Positions 7,639 through 16,384 of a stretch of 64,000 nucleotides of DNA are shown here, in pieces. Origin of the DNA: Ureibacillus thermosphaericus (GTDB taxonomy: Bacteria > Bacillota > Bacilli > Bacillales_A > Planococcaceae); contig NZ_JAAXPW010000006.1 of NCBI RefSeq assembly GCF_012396605.1, positions 1-64,000 on the forward strand. The letters run 5' to 3'. The position numbers were made by a program, and so were the translations under genes. Numbering within the stretch: position 1 is the stretch's first letter; each line of letters opens with the position of its first letter. Below the pieces are notes generated by a model. It searched no databases and was not told where the DNA came from. It worked only from the letters and a program-made list of their open reading frames with translations.

Positions 7639-7956
7639 TCACACCCTATCTACCACGATATATTGCTGTCCGCCTTGCATACGAATGAGAAGTACTTTTT
7701 CACCTATTTTTAGAGCATTAAACACTTTATAGGTTTGTTTTGCGCCACCATTGACACTCATTTCGGTTTCGTAATCTGTAACATTCCGGGTAAGTTTTAG
7801 TTGGGCGGTACCGAGTATTAATTTTTGGTCAATCCTGATTTGGAGCGGATTGGTACTTATTACTTCACCGTACCTGATTGTTGTAGGATCCGATGCGTTT
7901 ACTGCTTCAACTGCTGCTTTTTTAATTAACACCACTAAATCGTTAATATTACGCAA
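7639..7956 (-). CDS. xkdR: Tail protein XkdR-like (DUF2577)
   Basis: The 105-residue product from the TTG at 7956 fits XkdR/DUF2577 (a small baseplate protein with an OB-like region: GEVISTNPLQIRIDQKLILG). Two TTG codons are possible; the one at 7956 has GGCGGTGAG four to five bases upstream, while the one at 7971 has no ribosome site, so 7956 is chosen. It overlaps the end of the XkdQ gene. Confidence 0.75.
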   Translation of the reverse strand: MRNINDLVVLIKKAAVEAVNASDPTTIRYGEVISTNPLQIRIDQKLILGTAQLKLTRNVTDYETEMSVNGGAKQTYKVFNALKIGEKVLLIRMQGGQQYIVVDRV

Positions 7957-8911
7957 TAAACTCACCGCCAATCAATTGCAAATCCATTAAATGCGACGAT
8001 TCGTCGAATGTATGTTTGACATTTTCTACAACCATGTAATTTGCAACAGTTATATCTCCAAGGTATAACGCGACTGGTAAAACGGAGCCACCACGTACAC
8101 GTACATCCCCAAACGCTTTATTTACTGAGAGTTTACGAGATTTACGATTAAATTGTTTGAGCAATGTGTCAGCTTTTAGTTTTCCATTCGTACTTTCTTG
8201 AATGGTCTCAAAATACTGCAATACTCCCCATTTATTGATGTTATTGGTGTCTTGAGCAATATAAATCTCTCGTTTGCCGTTCTTTTTGTCTTCATAAACG
8301 AGTTTTACTTTGTTATAAGTTTCATTGTCAATGCTCGTTGTATAATTAAAGCTTTCTCCGGTTTCTTCATCTATTAAAATATTCAATCGCATATCTTTTA
8401 TATTATTTAAAATTAATTTCCCAAACTCATCATACAGCACATATACTTCACCAGTGCTGGCAGTTGTTTCATCGAGTGCCATCTGAATAATCTCGAACAG
8501 TTCTTTGTTGTCGGCCGTCAATGTCGGAATGTAATACCTTGTATCATCAGCACTACCGAAATTCAGTTTAAAATCCGCTGCAATCGTTTTTAAAATTTGC
8601 ACAGCTGATTTATTCGTAAATACATATGTGTCTTTGTTTTTTAAGTACCGCAACTGGTCATAAGCAGTCACTTTAATTTTGTCGTTGTTTTGACGCTCTT
8701 TTGTAAACACAAAACCGTAAAATATTTTGTTTCCGTTATATTTGAAAATAACTGGATTACCTTCTTGGAATCCTAACGCCTCATCTTTCAAGACTGTAAA
8801 TGTTAATTTTCCTGGTGCTTTACGACGTTGTGTTTCCCAAACAACACCTTCTTCAACGACACATTGTTGAATTTTGCTTCCATTCTGAATGATAAGTTCA
8901 ACATTAGCCAA
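7949..8911 (-). CDS. xkdQ: Baseplate hub protein XkdQ-like
   Basis: The 320-residue protein resembles XkdQ, the gpD/gp27-type hub of PBSX-like tails: beta-rich N-terminus (VELIIQNGSKIQQCVVEEGV), then GNPVIFKYNGNKIFYGFVF, and a C-terminal VRVRGGSVLPVALYLGD segment. It starts at the end of the LysM protein gene and overlaps it by eight bases. Confidence 0.85.
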   Translation of the reverse strand: MANVELIIQNGSKIQQCVVEEGVVWETQRRKAPGKLTFTVLKDEALGFQEGNPVIFKYNGNKIFYGFVFTKERQNNDKIKVTAYDQLRYLKNKDTYVFTNKSAVQILKTIAADFKLNFGSADDTRYYIPTLTADNKELFEIIQMALDETTASTGEVYVLYDEFGKLILNNIKDMRLNILIDEETGESFNYTTSIDNETYNKVKLVYEDKKNGKREIYIAQDTNNINKWGVLQYFETIQESTNGKLKADTLLKQFNRKSRKLSVNKAFGDVRVRGGSVLPVALYLGDITVANYMVVENVKHTFDESSHLMDLQLIGGEFIA

Positions 8912-9563
8912 GTTTTAACACCTGCCCAACACGAATAAGGTTAGGATTCGGTAAGTTGTTTAGTTTTGCGATTTCTCCATATTTAGAACCGTCTCCAAGC
9001 TCTTTTTTCGCTATTGCCCAAAGTGTATCACCTTGTTTGACCGTATACGTTTTTGGAATTGATTTCGTACTTGTATCACGTTTTTTTTCAACTTTTACAG
9101 ACTTAACTTGCGTTTGCGGTGCACTTTGTACTTTTAAAACTTTCGTTCCCCAAGTCCTGTATTGTTTAAGTCTAATGGGTACGATAATATCAAAACCGTT
9201 GTCGGCATCTTCTTGAATCTCGTAATCTTCTAAAGATACAAGCATATTTGTATCAAATAATAGCTGGCCGTTCGGTTTCATTCGGTTGACGATAAAAGTG
9301 AATGGTTTCTGATTGACTTTTAACTGTTCAAGTTTGTTTAAGTAGTACGATGCAGGTTGATACCCGTTCGGATAAACAGCGAATGGATATTTTACGTTAG
9401 GAAGTAATATCTCGAATTCAATTTCGGTAAGACCCGCTTTTTTCAATAAATTGACTTCACCGTCATCAATTAATGTCAAAGTTTCGTTTTTGTTGTTGAT
9501 TTTTAAAATGAGTTCCTTCGGTGCAACGGGGAATTGTACCCCGTCTAAGAAGAAGTTATACAT
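8904..9563 (-). CDS. xkdP: XkdP-like tail protein with LysM domain
   Basis: The 219-residue protein has an N-terminal domain found next to tape measure genes (FPVAPKELILKINNKNETL) and a C-terminal LysM domain (about 172-217, YTVKQGDTLWAIAKKELG to IRVGQVLKL). LysM binds peptidoglycan. The protein is the counterpart of T4 gp53/XkdP, a baseplate part that may touch the cell wall. Confidence 0.9.
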   Translation of the reverse strand: MYNFFLDGVQFPVAPKELILKINNKNETLTLIDDGEVNLLKKAGLTEIEFEILLPNVKYPFAVYPNGYQPASYYLNKLEQLKVNQKPFTFIVNRMKPNGQLLFDTNMLVSLEDYEIQEDADNGFDIIVPIRLKQYRTWGTKVLKVQSAPQTQVKSVKVEKKRDTSTKSIPKTYTVKQGDTLWAIAKKELGDGSKYGEIAKLNNLPNPNLIRVGQVLKLG

Positions 9564-9569
9564 TCCCCA

Positions 9570-11702
9570 TTACACTCCTTCCGGCAATGAATCAAGCGCT
9601 TCTTCTGTTTTGGCTACTAATTTATCTACGATTCCATCTAAATCTAGTTCGCTGTTGATGTTATTCTGCATTCCGCTCATATCAATTGTGATATTGCCTG
9701 TTGTATAGCGATTGATTGCTTCGGCGTTCGCTGCATCTCTCAAGTATTTCATATCTTCTTCTAACAAGTCCACGCTATCCGCCAACTTTCCTGTATTGCC
9801 AGCTGTATCTTTTGCGGATCCGTTACCTACATCGATTGCATCACCTAAGCCGTTTACCGAATTTAAGATGTCTTTCATATATTTTTCCATGTCGAAACGC
9901 TCTTGATTTTGGATGTCTAAATCAAAACCACTAAATAGATTCGCTCCCCAGTCATGTGCTTTCAGTGCATTATCAAGTGGAGACATATACTCAAGTCTCG
10001 GAAGCTCGATATACGTTTCTGGCATATCTCCGACCCAATCGTTGATACGCTTTTTTAAACCGCTATAATCAGCTTTGATTGATGTTCTTGCGCTAAATTT
10101 ACCGACTTTACCAATGTCTAACCCCGGTATTTGATTTAGTGCTCCAATAATCCAGTTAATCCCCTCAATCGCTTTATTAGCTGCAGCAATAAACATATTC
10201 GCAAGATTTGTAGCCACACTGTCGAACGAGCCGATCATCGATGTTGCCATGTCGATTGCGCTGTTTGCTAAATTCGCAAAGAAACGTTTTATTGTGTAAA
10301 CCGGATTACGCCATATATTAATCCAAAACTCAGCGAATGAAACGACCAAATTCAACATATAAGCAATCACGTTGTAGAAAACAGAATACATGAACGCGAA
10401 TGCTCCAACAATTATACCGACAGCACTTAAATTCGCCCCTGTAAAGTAGTTTATAGCATTAACAGCGGCAAAATATAAACCAATAAGAAGTACAAGCGCT
10501 GCAATTATCCAGAAAATCGGGTTCATTGCCATTGCTGCATTGAGAGCCCATTGAGCCGCTGTCATAAGCAATGTCGCTACTCTCGTTCCAATCAACGCTG
10601 CAGTAAGCACACCGAATGCACCAGCTGCACCTAGTATAATTGGCCCAATAATATTCCAATGATCATACACAAACGAACCAATAGAAGATAATACTTGAAT
10701 CGTCCATAATGCAACATCTGCTAATACGAACAGCGCTTGAGTTGCTTTAGCTACAAATTTTCGAATTTTTTCACTGTTTGCTAAATTATTAATTTCCTGC
10801 AATACAGGTTGAAAAGCTCTTAACGAATCGGTTTGGAAGTTAATCCACAACTGAGACCATGTTAAAGGCATGCTTTCAAATTTTTCGTTAATATCATCAG
10901 CTGCTGCGAACATTGATGTTTTGATAATATCAGCTGTTATCTTACCATCCGAAGCCATCTCTCTTAATTCCGCACGGGTTATACCTAAATATTTCTCGAT
11001 ATTTTGAACAATACTAGGAGCCGCCTCTAGTACTGCATTCAACTCTTCTCCACGTAATGCCCCCGCACCTAATGCTTGAGTTAATTGAAGTGTAGCGGAT
11101 GCTATTCCTTCCGCATTAGTTCCAGCATTGGCAAACGATTTATTCAACAACTCAGAAAATGCTACAATTTCAGCTGTGCTATCAAATGCATCACTAGCAT
11201 TCATAGCCAATTTACCAACAAGATCAGCGGTTTGTAGGTATGGTGAATATGTTCTTTTCGCACTTTCAAATATCATTTGTTGTAATTCTTCTCTTGTTTG
11301 TAAATTATCATTTATTAAATCTAAACGCGCGTTTACATTTGTCATTTCATCGGATAACTGAATAGCGTTAGATAAACCTTGCAAAGTAAAGTAAGCTCCA
11401 ACAACACCGCTGATTGTACCTAATAATTTACCTGCTAAATCATCCGCTTTTTGAATATCTCTATTCAACTTCTCTTGTGCGTTTTCAGCTTGCCTAATTT
11501 CATTTTCAATCTGATTAAAATTAGCTTCAACCTGTTGCAATTCTCTTTGCGCCGCTTCTAATGCAGACACATCAACAGCTTTTCCGGATAAATCCTGTAA
11601 TGTTTGGAAACTGTCAATTACTGTCGCCATCGCCATGTTCATTGCTCTAAACTGTTGCGACATCATGTCATGGACCATGATGCTAGTTTTAATAGTCGCC
11701 AT
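9570..11702 (-). CDS. Tape measure protein
   Basis: This 710-residue protein is the largest phage product. It has an N-terminal coiled region (about 40-90), the tape-measure core domain (ITSV-type segment around 120-290, with LTQALGAGALRGEELNAVLE), and two hydrophobic stretches at about 350-430 and 425-450. It sets tail length and helps DNA entry. At roughly 1.5 angstrom per residue it predicts a tail of about 105 nm; PBSX XkdO is much longer, so this tail is short. It lies between the small zinc-ribbon gene and the LysM tail protein gene. Confidence 0.9.
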   Translation of the reverse strand: MATIKTSIMVHDMMSQQFRAMNMAMATVIDSFQTLQDLSGKAVDVSALEAAQRELQQVEANFNQIENEIRQAENAQEKLNRDIQKADDLAGKLLGTISGVVGAYFTLQGLSNAIQLSDEMTNVNARLDLINDNLQTREELQQMIFESAKRTYSPYLQTADLVGKLAMNASDAFDSTAEIVAFSELLNKSFANAGTNAEGIASATLQLTQALGAGALRGEELNAVLEAAPSIVQNIEKYLGITRAELREMASDGKITADIIKTSMFAAADDINEKFESMPLTWSQLWINFQTDSLRAFQPVLQEINNLANSEKIRKFVAKATQALFVLADVALWTIQVLSSIGSFVYDHWNIIGPIILGAAGAFGVLTAALIGTRVATLLMTAAQWALNAAMAMNPIFWIIAALVLLIGLYFAAVNAINYFTGANLSAVGIIVGAFAFMYSVFYNVIAYMLNLVVSFAEFWINIWRNPVYTIKRFFANLANSAIDMATSMIGSFDSVATNLANMFIAAANKAIEGINWIIGALNQIPGLDIGKVGKFSARTSIKADYSGLKKRINDWVGDMPETYIELPRLEYMSPLDNALKAHDWGANLFSGFDLDIQNQERFDMEKYMKDILNSVNGLGDAIDVGNGSAKDTAGNTGKLADSVDLLEEDMKYLRDAANAEAINRYTTGNITIDMSGMQNNINSELDLDGIVDKLVAKTEEALDSLPEGV

Positions 11703-11726
11703 CTGTTATCACCGCCTTTTTAGGCA

Positions 11727-11754
11727 TAATAAAAAGCACTCATTAACGAGTGCT
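11727..11754 (-). terminator. Terminator inside the tail operon
   Basis: The stem AGCACTC/GAGTGCT (11735-11741/11748-11754) is followed on the minus strand by TTTTTATTATG. It overlaps the stop codon of the zinc-ribbon gene. It would end the transcript of the two inserted genes just before the tape measure gene, so late transcription must read through it or restart. Confidence 0.7.
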
Positions 11755-11965
11755 AATTACGAGAAATATACGAACCATCTTTTTGCTTATATAGTTTTGT
11801 TTTACATTTAGGACATCTAACAGAGTCTGTTACTGCTTTTAATTTAAATTGACATTCTGGACAAGGTATGCGTTTTTTGAATACCAGAACAATTAATGAA
11901 ACTATAAAACTAATGATAAAAATGATAAGTATGAATAGAAAAATCGTTGCCAACATTGTAATCAC
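11753..11965 (-). CDS. Small membrane protein with zinc ribbon
   Basis: The 70-residue protein has one strong membrane helix (about 3-27), a basic KKR stop, then CPEC (about 34-37) and CPKC (about 54-57), a four-cysteine zinc ribbon, facing the cytoplasm by the positive-inside rule. No function is known. With 12016-12387 it is an insert in the tail operon; a terminator follows at once. It may serve the lysogen and not the virion. Confidence 0.65.
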   Translation of the reverse strand: MITMLATIFLFILIIFIISFIVSLIVLVFKKRIPCPECQFKLKAVTDSVRCPKCKTKLYKQKDGSYISRN

Positions 11966-12015
11966 TCCTTTATATCATAAATATACAAAACAGGAGTGGA
12001 TATATCTATTCTTTG

Positions 12016-12387
12016 TTAGAATTTGCACATTTTAATATAATGAATCCAGAGATTTATTAAACGATTAAAATCTTCTTGTTTTAAATCAGTAATTTTTTCA
12101 AATTCATATAAATTAACCATATAAGTGAACCAAGTTTTTCGACCATTTAATTTTATTTTACCAACGGGATATCCGTTGTAATAAAAATCAATAGCCCTAT
12201 TACTCAAACGTTTTAATTTGATGTAACCATTCAAATTTTGTTGATTAAATAATTCAAATAACAATTTTATAAATTCGTACTCTACTTCATTTACATCACA
12301 ATATTTACTCTCATTCAATTTTGAAATTGTGTTTTCATAAGGTTTTTCTTCTTTGTAATCAAACTTCCTTCGAAAATATTTAAACAT
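12016..12387 (-). CDS. Hypothetical protein, tail-operon insert
   Basis: I do not recognise this 123-residue protein. It is basic and rich in Lys, Tyr, Phe and Asn, with predicted alpha-beta content and no membrane helix. It has its own strong GGAGGG site and a TATAAT box directly upstream, both flanked by an inverted repeat (12395-12428). It lies between the tail chaperone genes and the tape measure gene, where PBSX has no gene, so it looks like cargo. Confidence 0.6.
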   Translation of the reverse strand: MFKYFRRKFDYKEEKPYENTISKLNESKYCDVNEVEYEFIKLLFELFNQQNLNGYIKLKRLSNRAIDFYYNGYPVGKIKLNGRKTWFTYMVNLYEFEKITDLKQEDFNRLINLWIHYIKMCKF

Positions 12388-12393
12388 AAGTAT

Positions 12394-12428
12394 CCCTCCT
12401 AGAATTAAGATTATAGAAAACTAGGAGG
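12394..12428 (-). promoter_or_regulatory. Promoter box within inverted repeat covering the ribosome site
   Basis: CCTCCTAG (12395-12402) and CTAGGAGG (12421-12428) form a perfect 8-bp inverted repeat. On the minus strand the downstream arm is the ribosome site of the gene at 12387. TATAAT (12415-12410) lies between the arms. A transcript starting here would lack the upstream arm and expose the ribosome site; a read-through transcript would hide it. Confidence 0.5.
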
Positions 12429-12433
12429 AGATT

Positions 12434-13062
12434 CTACCTTCTTTTTCTCGGTTTTCCTTTACTAGCTTTTTTAACCTCTTGTTGCGCCTTCTTATCCGCT
12501 TCAATTTTCACTTGAATAGAAGCGATAATGAAGGCTTTCTCATATCTATCCAAAGCCAAATACTGCGACGGCAACAGCTTTAGCTTATGCAGTGCGTAGT
12601 GCGCTATATTCGCATCGCTATCGCCGTCTAAAATTAGTTTTTTGCTTCTTCGACTAACTCGTTCATGTCAACGTCAAAGCCATTGACCTCTTGAGCGATT
12701 TTTTTGACTTCTGTTAACTCCGCAGGCAATAACATTTTTTGAAGCAGCGCTTCTGCTCCTTTTACGCCGTAGCTGTCTTGCAACTCTGCATTGTGCAAGT
12801 CTGGGAATTTAATTGTTGCTACTGTAGTTTTTAATGAATAGAGCTCGAAGTCGATTTCCGGCATTGTCACACCTTTTCTTCCTGGAACAGGCACTCGTTT
12901 CGTGCACTCACGACGAATTGCAGTGTCAACATCTGAGGTAATTGCTCCGAACTTCCAAGGAATGGGCTTGCCGTTTTCATCTTTGAATCGTTTCGATACC
13001 ACACGTTCAACGATTTCGACCTTTTCAACATTTTGCGCAAAGAAAGCTTGTAAATTACTCAT
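12434..13062 (-). CDS. Tail assembly chaperone, -1 frameshift product
   Basis: The 142-codon gene ends GCA AAA AAC TAA. The heptamer A AAA AAC (12643-12637) is a classic -1 slippery site. After slippage the reading frame runs on for 67 codons to a TAG at 12434-12436, giving a fusion of 209 residues with a basic Lys-rich end. PBSX xkdN and many tail chaperone genes (lambda G/GT) make a long form in the same way. No start codon with a ribosome site opens the second frame, which supports frameshifting. Confidence 0.85.
12634..13062 (-). CDS. xkdN: Tail assembly chaperone XkdN-like, short form
   Basis: The 142-residue short form resembles XkdN. It is translated from the same start as the frameshift product and stops at 12634. 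It lies between the tube gene and the tape measure gene, as tail chaperones do; the two forms coat the tape measure protein during tube assembly. Confidence 0.85.
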   Translation of the reverse strand: MSNLQAFFAQNVEKVEIVERVVSKRFKDENGKPIPWKFGAITSDVDTAIRRECTKRVPVPGRKGVTMPEIDFELYSLKTTVATIKFPDLHNAELQDSYGVKGAEALLQKMLLPAELTEVKKIAQEVNGFDVDMNELVEEAKN

Positions 13063-13095
13063 TCATTCCACCCTTTTCAATTTTATTTAATAGAG

Positions 13096-13117
13096 AAAGC
13101 CCACCGAAGTGAGCTTT
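13096..13117 (-). terminator. Hairpin between tube and chaperone genes
   Basis: On the minus strand a 9-bp stem with one G.U pair and a TTCG loop closed by C-G (13117-13109/13104-13096) follows the tube gene. The T run after it is weak (CTCTATT), so it is more likely an attenuator or 3' stabiliser that keeps tube mRNA in excess over chaperone mRNA. Confidence 0.5.
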
Positions 13118-13122
13118 ATAAA

Positions 13123-13641
13123 TTAGGATTGCATTGTATTTAAAATGGAGAACTTTTCAGGGAACTCGAAGCGTTCGAATGTAAAGTCGAACGTATCTTC
13201 TAAATATTCAGCATCTGCATCAATTAAGGCGACAATACCACCATCCATATTACAATCTTTCAGGATAGTAGTTTGTCGCCCTACGTCTGCTGATGGATCT
13301 TCGTTTGTCACTTGAATGTCAAAGTAAATATCTTCCCCGGTTTCTTGATAGTGATAAAGTAATTCTCTAAAAATGGATGTATTGTAATGGAATGTAGCCG
13401 ATCCTGTTCCTTCCCAACCAGTAGCTTTATTTCCTTTTCCCGGACGCCCCATAATTGGAACTTGTGTTTTTGTCTTTTCCATTCTAGCTTCAAGGTTAAT
13501 TACGTTTGCAAATTTGTAGCGCTGCCCATTTATAGTTACAAATGCTTCTCCTTGCGCGCCGTGAATCGCATCTTTTGCGTGCATTGTGTCATCTGCAAAG
13601 AATTGAATGTCTAACGGTAATAGCATTTTCATTTCTTCCAT
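13123..13641 (-). CDS. xkdM: Tail tube protein XkdM-like
   Basis: The 172-residue protein matches XkdM: a KDAIHGAQGEAFVTINGQ start, RYKFANVINLEARMEKTKTQ and a GTGSATFHYNTS segment. It polymerises into the inner tube of the contractile tail. It follows the sheath gene directly and has a good AGGAGTG site. Confidence 0.9.
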   Translation of the reverse strand: MEEMKMLLPLDIQFFADDTMHAKDAIHGAQGEAFVTINGQRYKFANVINLEARMEKTKTQVPIMGRPGKGNKATGWEGTGSATFHYNTSIFRELLYHYQETGEDIYFDIQVTNEDPSADVGRQTTILKDCNMDGGIVALIDADAEYLEDTFDFTFERFEFPEKFSILNTMQS

Positions 13642-13655
13642 AACATATCACTCCT

Positions 13656-14969
13656 CTACGCTACCACTGTTGTGATATAAAGTTGTGACATCGCCGCAGT
13701 TGGCTCTACAGCTTCGTTCACAACAACTGCTTTTTTCGAATTCCCTTGTTCAACTTTCACATCATCTGGATTAAAATTTTCGATTGCTCGAATGCTTTGT
13801 AATTCTCGACGATGCGAAACAATGTCATTCCATAAAGATACACGCCCCGATTGGTCATTTGGAACTTGACCTAAGTAGCGTGTGTTAAAAAGATTTGCCG
13901 TATCAATTGCAATTTGGTCTAATACTCGAATAACTTGATTCAAACTGAAATCTTCGTTCTTTTCAGGTGTGAACGATGTAAATGTATTAATATCTTCAAG
14001 AACTCGAACATCAGAACCTACTCGATGGAATACATATTTACCTTTTTTAATTAATTCAGCTAACTCGAATTGCTTTTTAGCTCCCTCAAAGTCTACTGTG
14101 TATTCGCCATCGTAAACTTTATTTGTATTTGATTTATTCACTGCTACCCCAGCTTGAGCACCGGCAACCCAGAATACTAAACCGTAATCTAGTTCAGTAG
14201 CTTTATTGTGTACATCTATTACACCTTCATGATCGGCAGCCCCTAAATTGTGGCCAACTAATTGGAATTTCGCTCCAACTTCATCACGCATTCGTTTTGT
14301 ATAAGCTACATAAAGAGCTTTTATAGCTTCATCGTTAGTTAAACATGCTAATACGTTGAATCCGTAAGATTCGAATTCATCAAGCGCATTTTGGTGTGGT
14401 GTAGCTGTCGGTGTTGTTCCATTTGAGCCACCGGTAAATGGAGTACCTGCTGTTTCAGATAATGCAGCTTCTTTATTCCAAACTACAAAATCGTTATCTA
14501 CTAAATCTTTAGCCTCTGCAACAGCAATTTGTTCATCTACTAGAGTCGTGTCTAAGTAAGTTAAAACATCGAACTTCGCAGGCTCGTCTACATTTGCACG
14601 AATAACCGTTTTTAGTTCATTACCACGAACACCTTTGTATTTTGCTGTGCCATAAGTATTTTGAGCAGCAACTGCACCTTCATTAATTTTGTAAATATAA
14701 GCTGTGTGAGCATTTTTAAACACATCACGAATGCCTTTTAACTTTTCGTGAGCATAGTCATAACCAAAGATTTTTAATGAATTTTTTTGTAAATCTTCAG
14801 CAGTTACCGTAAATACTTCACCATCTGGACCCCAATCTAGTTCCGTCGGTAAAGCGACGTATCCACGGTCTGATAGATTCACGAATGCACGTGCTGCAGA
14901 AATAAAATTGTGATAAGTACCGGGAAGAACCTTGTTTTGAGTTATGAAAAACCCTCCACCAAGCGCCAT
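13656..14969 (-). CDS. xkdK: Tail sheath protein XkdK-like
   Basis: The 437-residue protein matches the phage tail sheath family: N-terminal MALGGGFFITQNKVLPGTYH, a DFEGAKKQFELAELIKKG region and the C-terminal FNTRYLGQVPNDQSGRVSLW segment. It is the contractile outer layer and defines the phage as a myovirus. The start has GAAGGAGG upstream and overlaps the previous gene's stop. Confidence 0.93.
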   Translation of the reverse strand: MALGGGFFITQNKVLPGTYHNFISAARAFVNLSDRGYVALPTELDWGPDGEVFTVTAEDLQKNSLKIFGYDYAHEKLKGIRDVFKNAHTAYIYKINEGAVAAQNTYGTAKYKGVRGNELKTVIRANVDEPAKFDVLTYLDTTLVDEQIAVAEAKDLVDNDFVVWNKEAALSETAGTPFTGGSNGTTPTATPHQNALDEFESYGFNVLACLTNDEAIKALYVAYTKRMRDEVGAKFQLVGHNLGAADHEGVIDVHNKATELDYGLVFWVAGAQAGVAVNKSNTNKVYDGEYTVDFEGAKKQFELAELIKKGKYVFHRVGSDVRVLEDINTFTSFTPEKNEDFSLNQVIRVLDQIAIDTANLFNTRYLGQVPNDQSGRVSLWNDIVSHRRELQSIRAIENFNPDDVKVEQGNSKKAVVVNEAVEPTAAMSQLYITTVVA

Positions 14970-15172
14970 TATTTCTTGCCTCCTTCATAAAATTCTTTTA
15001 ATTTTGCATCCACTTCTTTGAGTGAGTATTTCTCCGAATCTTTCAAAATAGCATTAAGAGCATCGCGTATATGGGTGTGTTTATTGCTCTTAATAATCTG
15101 TTCCTTAGAAAATTTAAGTTCCTTGACTTCCTTTTTCTTGGAAGTCGTATTTTTAGTCTTTTTTTCAGACAC
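14969..15172 (-). CDS. Small phage protein before the sheath gene
   Basis: This 67-residue, Lys-rich protein has a disordered N-terminus (about 1-20) and a helical second half. PBSX-like phages carry a small gene at this place (between the tail terminator and sheath genes). The start is GTG at 15172 with AAGGGTGA upstream. Function unknown. Confidence 0.7.
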   Translation of the reverse strand: MSEKKTKNTTSKKKEVKELKFSKEQIIKSNKHTHIRDALNAILKDSEKYSLKEVDAKLKEFYEGGKK

Positions 15173-15178
15173 TTACTA

Positions 15179-15601
15179 TCACCCTTTCAAATTAGAGTGC
15201 TGTTCTAATGATTCCATAAACTCTTTCGCCTCGACTTCTTGTAAGTAAAAATTGAAGTTTATAAAGTTATGAGCGTTTCCATCTACAATTTCGGTATTCC
15301 CGTTAGCGCCAAGCATTACAGCGCCATTTAACAACGTTATTTCTTTTAACGCTTGTTGTACCTTCAACGCCGCATTCGAAGCCTCTGTGCGCCCGTTTCT
15401 CGGGAAATACTGAATGTTAAATAGTGTATTTACACGCCATCGTCCACCGATTTGTCGGATATTCTCTAAGTTCAGAAAGAGAATTAAAAAAGCGGGCGTT
15501 TTAAAACCCTGCGGTATGTCGTCGTCGTATATCGTATATCCTTCTCCAAACACTTGATCCAATTTAACGGAGATTGCAGTGATAATGTCCTTAATTTCCA
15601 T
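15179..15601 (-). CDS. Tail terminator-like protein (DUF6838/XkdJ type)
   Basis: The 140-residue protein fits the XkdJ/YqbJ type: DIITAISVKLDQVFGEGYTIY at the start and FNIQYFPRNGRTEASNAALKV in the middle. It is probably the tail-completion protein. The ATG at 15601 is preferred over 15610 because AGGAG lies 9 bases upstream of it and almost touches the other. Confidence 0.75.
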   Translation of the reverse strand: MEIKDIITAISVKLDQVFGEGYTIYDDDIPQGFKTPAFLILFLNLENIRQIGGRWRVNTLFNIQYFPRNGRTEASNAALKVQQALKEITLLNGAVMLGANGNTEIVDGNAHNFINFNFYLQEVEAKEFMESLEQHSNLKG

Positions 15602-16022
15602 TGAACGCATCTCCTAAGAGTTTGATTAATTTCTTTTCAATAATTTTTGGTGCATCTTTTTGTAATTCATCTGCAGATATCGTCATCATGAAACGTCCTG
15701 GAACCCAACCTTTATGATTTCTAGTTCTATGGCCAAACTCAACATACATTGCGTACTCAACTGGGTTAAAAACCTCTATTTCATACGTATTACCTTTTTT
15801 AGTAATACTCCCTACAGTCCAACCCCGTCTTAATGTACCACCAACGCGCCCATCTTCATATTGACCGACAGGTGTACGTTTAATGGCTTTCGCCAGTAAT
15901 CTCGCAGCGATTTCCTTTGCCATAGCCTCGCAAAACTTTTCTAACTCTATCTTTTCAAGTTTTTGCATACGCTCCTGCAATTGTTTTAATTGTCGATAAT
16001 CAACTTTTCCCCATCTAACCAT
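15591..16022 (-). CDS. xkdI: Head-tail joining protein XkdI-like (HK97 gp10 type)
   Basis: The 143-residue protein matches the gp10/XkdI family: LAKAIKRTPVGQYEDGRVGG, then GGTLRRGWTVGSI and YAMYVEFGHRTRNHKGWVPG. It connects tail and neck. It begins at the stop of the previous gene (16022). Confidence 0.85.
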   Translation of the reverse strand: MVRWGKVDYRQLKQLQERMQKLEKIELEKFCEAMAKEIAARLLAKAIKRTPVGQYEDGRVGGTLRRGWTVGSITKKGNTYEIEVFNPVEYAMYVEFGHRTRNHKGWVPGRFMMTISADELQKDAPKIIEKKLIKLLGDAFNGN

Positions 16023-16384
16023 TATGCGTACTCCTCAAATAATTCGAGTGTTATATGTTGATGGTCCATGTGTACCTCTGGTTCGCCACTTCTTGTAAAT
16101 TCTTTTGTCACTCCGTCTTGTGTAACAATAATTTTGCTTCCAGCAGGTATTTCTAATTCGGGCGCTAGAGATAGCTTGATAGTTTGAGAAATTATAGCAG
16201 GACCTCCATCGCTTGAAGCTGTTGTTTGTTTTACATAAGACAATTTACAAGGTTCGTTTTCGAATTTCGTTACTTCTTGATGTTTCGTGATTTTTGTTAT
16301 TGGATCTTTATACTCTTCCCACACTTTCACCGTGCAAGTGCCACGATACAAACTTTGAATCGCTTTTCTACGTGGGCTTACCAT
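16022..16384 (-). CDS. xkdH: Head closure protein XkdH-like
   Basis: The 120-residue, beta-rich protein starts MVSPRRKAIQSLYRGTC and has KIIVTQDGVTKEFTRSGEP near its end, the XkdH/YqbH pattern of a head-closure protein. It overlaps the upstream gene by seven bases. Confidence 0.8.
   Translation of the reverse strand: MVSPRRKAIQSLYRGTCTVKVWEEYKDPITKITKHQEVTKFENEPCKLSYVKQTTASSDGGPAIISQTIKLSLAPELEIPAGSKIIVTQDGVTKEFTRSGEPEVHMDHQHITLELFEEYA

Noticed and set aside
12434-12633. Separate gene downstream of xkdN
   Set aside because: No start codon with ribosome site exists; the frame is joined to xkdN by the slippery heptamer, so it is treated as a frameshift extension.
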